This document shows positions 26,987 through 33,502 of a stretch of DNA of 64,000 bases, piece by piece. Source of the stretch: JAHRAW01 sp965249835 (lineage in GTDB: Bacteria > Pseudomonadota > Gammaproteobacteria > Arenicellales > Poriferihabitantaceae); contig CBDFMY010000003.1 of the NCBI GenBank assembly GCA_965249835.1, positions 620,001-684,000 on the forward strand, read 5' to 3'. How positions within the stretch are numbered: the first letter of the stretch is position 1; every line of letters begins with the position of its first letter. A program made the translations under genes and the position numbers. The notes under the pieces are model-generated. The model was not told where the DNA came from and did no database searches. It worked only from the letters and a program-made list of their open reading frames with translations.

Positions 26987-28848
26987 TTCGGCATCAAGCC
27001 GCGTTCGAATATTTTCCTGAAGCCGCTAAAATCAGCGCGCGGCATTTCGATGTGGTGATTGTCGGCGCTGGCGTTGCCGGCGCTTTGCTGGCTTACGAAT
27101 TAGTCTCGGCCGGCAAACGGGTGCTGATGCTGGAGGCCGGCCCCGATAAAACCAGTTTACAAGATCGCAGCCACTATGTCCAAAATTACAAAAAGGCGTC
27201 CTTGCGCGTGCCCGAATGCGCCTACCCTCAAGTCGATGCCGCGCCGCGCCCGGCAACCGATGATTTGTTTGTTCGCCCGTACAAGGGTTACTTGGAGCAA
27301 ACCGGCAGCAGGCGAAGCCACATTCCGCCGGCGGTGAGCGACGACTGGTTCAAAAGCACCTACGAGCGTCGCGTCGGCGGCACCACTTGGCACTGGCTGG
27401 GGAGTTGCCTGCGCTTTGTGCCCAACGATTTCAGGATGCGAAGCGCCTATCATCCGCCGCCGCCCGGTTTCGTCGACTGGCCGATTTCATATGACGACCT
27501 GGCTCCGTGGTATGACAAAGCGGCGACCGAGCTCGGCGTGTCGGGCGACGACCGTTATGTATTCGGGATTCCCCGCAACCATCGCGCTTGTCCGCCGGCC
27601 TACAAAAGCCTCCCCCCGCACCACTACCCCATGCCCGCCATCGCTCAATCCTATTCCGACCAGCAGGTGATGAAACAGGCGCAAGGCATGGCCGTGGATG
27701 TTGACGGACTGCAGGCGCCGTTGCTGATCTCGCCAACGCCGCAAGCGCGCAACGCAACGCCCGGCTACCAAAACCGGCCGCAATGCAGCGGCAATAACAG
27801 TTGTATTCCGGTATGCCCTATTCAGGCAAAATACGACGCCACGGTGCATATCAATATGTGCCGCGAGCAATACGGCGACTTATTCACTTTGCAAGCGCAA
27901 GCCTGCGCGCTCAAGGTGGCGGTCGATAACCAGGCCCAGGTCAGCGGCATTGTTTTTAGGCAATGGCGACAGGATGAGGATGGCGCCGACATTGCCTACC
28001 ATGACTATAGCGCCAGCGCGGATATTTTTGTGGTGGCCGCCCATGCCATAGAAACGCCAAAGCTGCTGCTTAACTCGGCCAGCGAACGCGCGCCCAACGG
28101 CGTGGCCAACACCTCTGGCTTGGTCGGAAAATACTTGATGGATCACAACATTCAGTTAAGTTATGCCTTAGTGAAAGACCCGATATACGCCTACCGCGGC
28201 CCGTTATCGACCTCGGGCATTGAAAATCTAAAGGACGCTCCCACCCGCAGCGGCATGGCCGCCTTTCGTATTGAGTTGGGCAACGATGGCTGGGCCTGGC
28301 CCGCCAATGCGCCCTATGGCACGGCGTATCACTTGATCCAAGGCGAGCGCGGCGTGTTTGGCGCGGCGCTGCAGGAGCGGCTGGAAAAAACCCTGACCCG
28401 CCAACTTCGCGTGGCCGCGCTGGTGGAGGCGACGCCAATCAAGGAGCACAGCGTGACCCTGTCGGATGAAGTGGATGCGCTGGGAATTCCCCGGCCTAAG
28501 GTGAGATATGGCATCAGCGACGACCCGTATTGCCGGCGCGGAATGAATGCCGCCATCCAGGTTCATCATCAGATATTCCGCGCGCTGGGCGCGTTGCCTG
28601 AGGACATTCATCATAAGCCGGTGAATGAATTCGCCGGCGCCGGTCATATTATGGGCACCTACCGCATGGGCGACCGGCCTGAAGCCAGCGTGGTGGATAA
28701 ATATCAGCGTAGCCATGATCATAAAAACTTGTTCTTGATCGGCAGCGGCGTGTTCCCGACCGGGGGCGCGTCCAACCCCACCTTCACCATTGCCGCCCTG
28801 GCGCTGTGGGCCGCTCAAACCATCCGGCAACAGTTGGCCGCAAGGTGA
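26983..28848 (+). CDS. GMC-type FAD dehydrogenase large subunit (sugar/alcohol dehydrogenase)
   Basis: 621 residues from ATG 26983, ribosome site GGAG 8 nt upstream. N-terminal FAD-binding VIVGAGVAGALLAYE near residue 24, GGTTWHWLGSCLRF near 131, a cysteine cluster CSGNNSCIPVC near residue 268-278 like the 3Fe-4S site of fructose dehydrogenase, and the C-terminal GMC signature HIMGTYRMGD with GSGVFPTGGASNPTFT. It probably oxidises a sugar or polyol in the periplasm, exported with the small subunit. The usual third gene, a multihaem cytochrome c, is absent here. The gene pair lies inside the duplicated segment's insert. Confidence 0.88.
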   Translation: MIRHQAAFEYFPEAAKISARHFDVVIVGAGVAGALLAYELVSAGKRVLMLEAGPDKTSLQDRSHYVQNYKKASLRVPECAYPQVDAAPRPATDDLFVRPYKGYLEQTGSRRSHIPPAVSDDWFKSTYERRVGGTTWHWLGSCLRFVPNDFRMRSAYHPPPPGFVDWPISYDDLAPWYDKAATELGVSGDDRYVFGIPRNHRACPPAYKSLPPHHYPMPAIAQSYSDQQVMKQAQGMAVDVDGLQAPLLISPTPQARNATPGYQNRPQCSGNNSCIPVCPIQAKYDATVHINMCREQYGDLFTLQAQACALKVAVDNQAQVSGIVFRQWRQDEDGADIAYHDYSASADIFVVAAHAIETPKLLLNSASERAPNGVANTSGLVGKYLMDHNIQLSYALVKDPIYAYRGPLSTSGIENLKDAPTRSGMAAFRIELGNDGWAWPANAPYGTAYHLIQGERGVFGAALQERLEKTLTRQLRVAALVEATPIKEHSVTLSDEVDALGIPRPKVRYGISDDPYCRRGMNAAIQVHHQIFRALGALPEDIHHKPVNEFAGAGHIMGTYRMGDRPEASVVDKYQRSHDHKNLFLIGSGVFPTGGASNPTFTIAALALWAAQTIRQQLAAR

Positions 28849-29077
28849 ATTATCAAGATGATTTTATGCCGGATGACAGTATAAAATAACGCGCGCCGCG
28901 GCGCGGTCTGAGTTTTGGTCGGCCATGATAGTCAAAATCATGATGGTCACAATGACTATTGAAGCCAGGACTATTTACGCTCAGGATTATTGAGTTGATT
29001 AACGCCATTTTCACCTGGTTTGAACAGTATAGCGATCCTTTTCCGGAGGACCCGCCTTAGTTGTCATGACCAAATAT
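28849..29077. other. Spacer between the dehydrogenase operon and the Mrr-like gene
   Basis: 229 bp with no intact gene. It contains the short in-frame relic annotated at 28995-29060 and an imperfect palindromic run ATGATAGTCAAAATCATGATGGTCAC. A GC-rich hairpin (GCGCGCCGCGGCGCG) near 28892-28906 lies 45 bp after the dehydrogenase stop and could help termination, without a U-tract. Confidence 0.5.
28995..29060 (+). pseudogene. Stub of an ABC transporter N-terminus
   Basis: Twenty-one codons read LINAIFTWFEQYSDPFPEDPP then TAG. The pattern (I/F)xWFExxxDPFPxxPP is typical of the start of one group of fused permease-ATPase ABC exporters. The rest of the gene is missing; the DNA switches to the Mrr-like gene within 20 bp. 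Short match, so only moderate confidence. Confidence 0.4.
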
Positions 29078-29926
29078 TTATATATCATCAAAAAACTTTG
29101 CATCTATTTGTTGCTCAAATCCTATGTTGTATTTTTTCAGAAGCGTAATCAATCTTTCCCCGTCTATCAGCTCCATTCCATAATCATTCGCTCTATTTCT
29201 TGCATCTTTTGTAAAGGATGAGGTGGTGATAAACACTGCCTTCTCTGCTTTTGTATCCGTTTTCACTTGTTCTAATTGTCTTATTTTTCGCTCGTCAATT
29301 TTTGCATCGCCATATCTTTTTGATTCAAATACGACTTTCATTCTTGTTAATCCCAACAAATAAAAAGCTTGCCCGTCATATCCGCCGTCTTTTGATAGTT
29401 GCGTATTTTCAACATCCTCATACCCCGCTTCTTTAAACAGTGTCGCGCAGAGTCTTTCAAATTGCTCTGGTGTTATGTTTTTTATGATTTCTAGTTCTCT
29501 TCTTTGTTCCCTCGTTTCGTCCGCTAATCTTTCTTCTACATCCTTTTCTTCATCCGCCATTGCTGAATCTGCAGAATTTGTTTTATTTTCTTTGCTTTGC
29601 TTCTTTTCATCCCTTCTTCTCATTCCTTCTTTATTTGACTCATCCATCACTTCCTTAACAAACGCGCTGTGCGATTGCTCATCACGCAATTCGGGAATCA
29701 TATCCTTTGCTTTTTTGGTTAAAATCCATTTGCCCCTTTCTGAATTATCAATATACCCCGTCCATGAAAGCCTTACTCTTGAAAAATGAACCTGCCCTTG
29801 AAAAACAGAAGCATTATTTTTAGGCGTTACTTCACTTAAAAACTCTTCGTCTAATTTAAGATCATCGGCAATCGCGTCAACAACCTGTTTGGGAGATCCA
29901 ACACCCCCCAATTTATGCAACGCCAA
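29078..29926 (-). CDS. Mrr-type restriction endonuclease (possibly 5'-truncated)
   Basis: About 282 residues using a TTG at 29926, the only plausible start after an in-frame TGA upstream. N-terminal winged-helix-like Mrr_N region (LHKLGGVGSPKQVVDAI, WTGYIDNSERGKWILT), a highly charged linker (residues ~95-140) and a C-terminal Mrr catalytic domain with EQFERLCATLFKEAGYEDVE, GGYDGQ and VVFESKRYGD (D...ExK nuclease core). Members cut modified DNA. Codon use is far more AT-rich than the neighbours, pointing to transfer. The 5' end runs into a relic of a different gene (29955-30017), so either a non-ATG start or an N-terminal loss is involved. Confidence 0.8.
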   Translation of the reverse strand: MALHKLGGVGSPKQVVDAIADDLKLDEEFLSEVTPKNNASVFQGQVHFSRVRLSWTGYIDNSERGKWILTKKAKDMIPELRDEQSHSAFVKEVMDESNKEGMRRRDEKKQSKENKTNSADSAMADEEKDVEERLADETREQRRELEIIKNITPEQFERLCATLFKEAGYEDVENTQLSKDGGYDGQAFYLLGLTRMKVVFESKRYGDAKIDERKIRQLEQVKTDTKAEKAVFITTSSFTKDARNRANDYGMELIDGERLITLLKKYNIGFEQQIDAKFFDDI

Positions 29927-29954
29927 TAAAACATGTGGTATCAGAGTATTTTGA

Positions 29955-30017
29955 TTAATTTCTGATTCTTTTAACGTTATGCATCACGCTCCAATGGTGG
30001 CCGTCGGGGTCTTCAAA
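29955..30017 (-). pseudogene. C-terminal relic of a VOC (glyoxalase/bleomycin-resistance) protein
   Basis: On the minus strand, the frame FEDPDGHHWSVMHNVKRIRN then TAA matches the closing strand of VOC-fold proteins (DPDGHHW-x-V). A TGA precedes it in frame. It overlaps the upstream coding frame of the Mrr-like gene. This suggests the Mrr gene once followed a VOC gene and was moved with its tail. Confidence 0.55.
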
Positions 30018-30053
30018 TCAGAGTATACTCGCTTTTTTCACTCCAAAAAATTA

Positions 30054-31405
30054 CAAATATCGTTAGGCACATCATGAAAAAATATACGCTTTGGGGCGCG
30101 GCGATTATGTTCGTGATCTCGGCACTCGGTGCAATTCTGGGGCCGTCGCCGCTCAACCTTTTATTCGGGTCGATTATGGCGCTCACCATCGTGCCGTTGT
30201 GGTGGATTATCGACATCATCCCCGGGTTGGACGCGATTGCCGCAGGCGGAATGTTCGGCGTCGAGGGCTGGTTCATCAACTACCCGTTTTACGCGCTTCT
30301 GATTGGATGGAATGTTTGCATCGGCGCCGCGCTTGGCGCTCTGGTCGGAAGCATCAAGCAACGAAAGTCATCGCCAAAATTGTGATACGGTTGTGACGAA
30401 TAATAAAAGGTATCTCGACTATGCCCGACACCGTGACCATGCCCGTGGAGCAAATCTACGACCTCGCGTATCGTTGTCTGAGCGATAACGGTTGCAACCA
30501 CGCCAACGCCGATGCGGTCGCCACCACGGTCAGCCACGCCGAACGAGACGGTTCGGTATCGCACGGATTGTTTCGCATCCCCGGCTATGTGGCGGCGTTG
30601 CGTAGCGGCAAGGTCAATGGCGGCGCCGCGCCGAGTGTCGAAACGCCGACCCCGGCACTGGTTCGCGTGAACGGCGACAATGGTTTCGCGCCGACCGCGT
30701 TGCAACACGGCATCCCGGTGCTGGCACAAGCCGCGGCGCAATCCGGGGTCGCGGTGCTCGCCCTCGTGCGCGTCCATCACTTCGCGGCGTTGTGGCATGA
30801 AACCGAAGCGCTTGCCGAACGCGGACTGGTCGCCCTCGCCTGCACCGCCTACATGCCCGCTGTCGCCCCGGCCGGTGCCACCACCGCGTTGTTCGGCACC
30901 AACCCGATTTCGTTCGCGTGGCCACGCCCCGGCAACACACCGGTGGTGTACGACATGGCGACCGCGTCCATGGCCATGGGCGAAGTGCAAATCGCGGCGC
31001 GCGATGGCCATGATGTGCCGCTCGGCACTGGCCTCGCCGCCGATGGCACGCCGACCACCGACCCGGCGAAGATCGCCGATGGCGGCGTATTGCTGCCGTT
31101 CGGCGGATACAAAGGCTCGGCAATCTCACTAATGATCGAATTGCTGGCGGCGGCATTGCTTGGCGAACGCTTCAGTTACGAAGCCGCGGCAGCCGACAAT
31201 CGAGACGGCGGCCCGCCGCGTGGCGGTGAGTTTCTGCTGGCACTGTCGCCGCAGCGCATTGCCGGACCCGGTTGGGAACAACACGCCGAAGATTTTTTCG
31301 CACGCCTCCAGGCGTTGGACGGTACGCGCCTGCCCGGACAACGTCGACACACCAATCGTAACGACCATGGCCCGCGCACGGTCAATGCAACTTTGGTGGA
31401 AAAAA
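30054..31405 (+). repeat. Direct repeat copy 2 (1,352 bp; first copy at 24383-25734)
   Basis: Same content and order as copy 1. This copy leads into the intact dehydrogenase 3' end and the SDR gene, while copy 1 follows the acyltransferase. The ancestral order therefore appears to be acyltransferase, small membrane protein, dehydrogenase, SDR. Confidence 0.95.
30074..30385 (+). CDS. Small membrane protein, copy 2
   Basis: 103 residues, identical to the protein at 24403-24714 by reading. Three predicted helices and a Lys/Arg-rich tail. The few base changes between copies in this gene appear silent. Function unknown. Confidence 0.75.
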   Translation: MKKYTLWGAAIMFVISALGAILGPSPLNLLFGSIMALTIVPLWWIIDIIPGLDAIAAGGMFGVEGWFINYPFYALLIGWNVCIGAALGALVGSIKQRKSSPKL

Positions 31406-31437
31406 TCCGCGGCTTGATGACATCAAAGTCGGAATGA
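30421..31437 (+). CDS. Ldh_2-family NAD(P)-dependent dehydrogenase, intact copy
   Basis: 338 residues, normal length for the malate/L-lactate/ureidoglycolate/sulfolactate dehydrogenase family. HAERDGSVSHGLFRIPGYV near residue 40 (conserved Arg/Ser/His), VRVHHFAALWHETEAL near 115, GTNPISFAWPRPG near 158, and LPFGGYKGSAISLMIELLAAAL near 225. Related enzymes include piperideine/pyrroline-2-carboxylate reductase, so the substrate is open. A following SDR gene (70-bp gap) suggests a shared catabolic or synthetic route. Confidence 0.85.
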   Translation: MPDTVTMPVEQIYDLAYRCLSDNGCNHANADAVATTVSHAERDGSVSHGLFRIPGYVAALRSGKVNGGAAPSVETPTPALVRVNGDNGFAPTALQHGIPVLAQAAAQSGVAVLALVRVHHFAALWHETEALAERGLVALACTAYMPAVAPAGATTALFGTNPISFAWPRPGNTPVVYDMATASMAMGEVQIAARDGHDVPLGTGLAADGTPTTDPAKIADGGVLLPFGGYKGSAISLMIELLAAALLGERFSYEAAAADNRDGGPPRGGEFLLALSPQRIAGPGWEQHAEDFFARLQALDGTRLPGQRRHTNRNDHGPRTVNATLVEKIRGLMTSKSE

Positions 31438-31506
31438 TTGATGTCGCGGCGTTAGTCGCTGACCGCTCGGCGGAGTTGACACAAATTAAATGGCACTAAT
31501 TAATCG

Positions 31507-32322
31507 ATGAACATAACAGACAAAATCGCCATCGTTACCGGTGCAACCGGTGGCATCGGTTTCGCTATCGCCCGGCAACTGGCACAACGTGGTGCGCGTG
31601 CGGTGGCAATGGTGGATGTATCGGCGCGTTGCGCACAAAGCGCAGAGGCATTGAACCGCGAACTTGAACTTGAGGTGGCGCAACCATTTTGTGGCGATGT
31701 TTGCGATGCCGACTTTCGTGCGGAAGTTTTCGCGCAGATGGAAAAGGCCGGCGATGTAGTGCGCATTTGCGTTCCGGCCGCCGGCATTTTGCGCGATGCC
31801 ATGGCGGTCAAAGTGGAGCGCGAAACCGGCAAGGCGATATTGTATGAAGACGCTATCTTTCGTAGCGTTCTTGAAATCAATTTGTTGCATCCGGTGTATT
31901 GGAGCATGCAAATGCTGGCGCGCATCGCCGAGCAGCGTTTTGAAGCGGGTTTGAAAAAGTGGCAAGCGGAAGAGGACATTCAGGGCTCGGCGGTGTTGGT
32001 CGGTTCGGTTTCTTCGCGCGGCAATCGCGGGCAGATTTCCTATTCCTGCGCCAAGTCCGGGTTGAACGCCGCCGCCAAAACTTTGCATGTGGAAGGCATG
32101 TTCCACGGCGTGCAGACCAAAATCATCCACCCCGGGATGGTCAACACTCCCATGCTTGCGCAATTGCCCGAAGGGCATTTCGAAAACCACATCAAACCGA
32201 TGATTCCGCTGGGCAGAATGATCGAGCCCGACGAGATCGCCGAAGCGGTGTGCTTGCTCATCGAAAACCCGGCCATCTCCGGGCAGTTATGGATAGATGG
32301 TGGTTTGATACCGATGGCATGA
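31507..32322 (+). CDS. Short-chain dehydrogenase/reductase
   Basis: 271 residues. Nucleotide motif TGATGGIGFAIA at residue 11, acidic Asp after the second strand (VDVS), PAAGIL at the NAG position (unusual PAAG rather than NNAG), SSRGNRGQISYSCAKSG with Tyr and Lys of the YxxxK active site near 180, HPGMVNTPM, and the C-terminal SGQLWIDGG. Substrate not determinable. Likely an operon with the Ldh_2-type gene. A strong 24-nt palindrome lies 18 bp after its stop. Confidence 0.9.
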   Translation: MNITDKIAIVTGATGGIGFAIARQLAQRGARAVAMVDVSARCAQSAEALNRELELEVAQPFCGDVCDADFRAEVFAQMEKAGDVVRICVPAAGILRDAMAVKVERETGKAILYEDAIFRSVLEINLLHPVYWSMQMLARIAEQRFEAGLKKWQAEEDIQGSAVLVGSVSSRGNRGQISYSCAKSGLNAAAKTLHVEGMFHGVQTKIIHPGMVNTPMLAQLPEGHFENHIKPMIPLGRMIEPDEIAEAVCLLIENPAISGQLWIDGGLIPMA

Positions 32323-32339
32323 TTGTGCTTGCCTATTTT

Positions 32340-32363
32340 GCGCGTATCATCCTTGATACGCGC
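32340..32363 (+). terminator. Palindrome downstream of the SDR gene
   Basis: GCGCGTATCA, a 4-nt centre, then TGATACGCGC: a near-perfect hairpin 18 bp past the stop, followed by a second GC hairpin. No clean U-tract. Closely related palindromes lie at 60671-60694 and 61200-61223, so it is also a repeat-family member rather than a dedicated terminator. Confidence 0.4.
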
Positions 32364-33038
32364 CCTTCGGGCTCGCTTCGCTCGCGAAAAATATGCGGCG
32401 CACAATGTTTGTTCGTAATTAATGAGTCCGGCATATCGGGCTTTTTTCTCAATGTGCTTTTGGCTTCTCAAAGAAAGTCACACTTTGCGCTTCACATTGT
32501 CTCCCCAACCCGTCATTCTCGCCGGCAGGCGGGAATCCAGTCTGTTGTTCTCGCCAAAGGCGAGAACCCAGAACTAAAAAACGATGAGAGTAACTAATAC
32601 CGTCATAATCCAAACCACATCCCCAGACCGTCATTCTCGCCGGCAGGCGATAATCTATTATTAAACCGTTCGGCGTAGCCGAACAACATGCTTTTCGTCT
32701 CGTCGGTTCTGGCTCAAAACGCCGGCGGCTAACGCCGCCACCTGAATTCCCGCCTGCCGGCGAGAATGACGAATGAAAGGGCAATAGTGAACAGAAAAGA
32801 CAAATCGCGTTGAGAAGCCAAAGGCACATTGAGAATAAGAAGTCCGGCTACGCTGGACTTTTTTTCTCGGTTACTTTGGCGTCTCAAAAAAATCATTCCC
32901 GCCCGATTCGCCATTGTCTCCCCAACCGGTCATTGCCCGGCTTGTTCCGGGCAATCCAGTTATTAAACCGTTCGGCGTAGCCGAACTCCTTATTTCGGCG
33001 GGCGTAGCCACGGGTGGCGACTTTGCCGCCGATGACCG

Positions 33039-33100
33039 TATAATAGCCCGCTCCGCGAGATTTACCCCGCTCCGCGAGATTTACCCCGCTCCGCGAGATT
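33039..33100 (+). repeat. TATAAT followed by three 18-bp tandem repeats in the phhB leader
   Basis: A TATAAT hexamer at 33039-33044 is followed by three perfect copies of CCCGCTCCGCGAGATTTA (33047-33064, 33065-33082, 33083-33100), ending 26 bp before the phhB ATG. If the hexamer is the -10, all three repeats lie in the transcribed leader or across the start site. The -35 is weak. Confidence 0.7.
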
Positions 33101-33126
33101 TACATTAACTAACTGAAGCGTCCGTC

Positions 33127-33444
33127 ATGCCCGAACAGAAACTATCCGCCGAAGCCATCCGGCAATCCCTCAGTCAACTCAATGACGGCATCGCCGCGCC
33201 GTGGCAAATCGCCAACGACAAACTTCACAAAACTTTCGTGTTCAAAAATTTTGTAGAGGCATTCGGTTTTATGTCGATGGCGGCGTTGGTCGCGGAGAAA
33301 ATGAATCACCATCCCGAATGGTGCAATGTGTATAAAACCGTGGTCATCAATTTGACCACCCACGAATCCGGTGGCATTACGCAACTTGATTTTGCTCTCG
33401 CCGAGCGAATGGAAAATCTGTCCGCGAATTTTTCGGTTGCTTAA
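33127..33444 (+). CDS. phhB: Pterin-4a-carbinolamine dehydratase
   Basis: 105 residues, typical length. Motif AEKMNHHPEWCNVYKTVVINLTTHESGG is compressed here as MNHHPEW, VYKTV and LTTHESGGIT, with the paired histidines of the active site. It recycles the 4a-hydroxy-tetrahydropterin formed by aromatic amino acid hydroxylases. No phenylalanine hydroxylase gene in the window. Confidence 0.93.
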   Translation: MPEQKLSAEAIRQSLSQLNDGIAAPWQIANDKLHKTFVFKNFVEAFGFMSMAALVAEKMNHHPEWCNVYKTVVINLTTHESGGITQLDFALAERMENLSANFSVA

Positions 33445-33502
33445 GGAATGCGGTTATCAAGGATGAACCAGCGAGAGCAAAAAACTCTTCGCTTCACGGC
33501 GA

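Larger units (their letters stand above)
32323..33126. repeat. Intergenic region with dispersed repeat copy C
   Basis: 804 bp without a gene. In order: a palindrome GCGCGTATCATCC...GATACGCGC (32340-32363) followed by CCCTTCGGGCTCGC hairpins; common repeat core in minus orientation (~32496-32632); a second block (~32700-32870) with CGCCGGCGGCTAACGCCGCC and AAGTCCGGCTACGCTGGACTT hairpins; a perfect 9-bp inverted repeat (32932-32940 / 32947-32955); the GTTCGGCGTAGCCGAAC palindrome twice; and the phhB leader with three 18-bp repeats. Confidence 0.8.

Noticed and set aside
33047..33100. Possible CRISPR-like repeats upstream of phhB
   Set aside because: Perfect 18-bp tandem copies without spacers.
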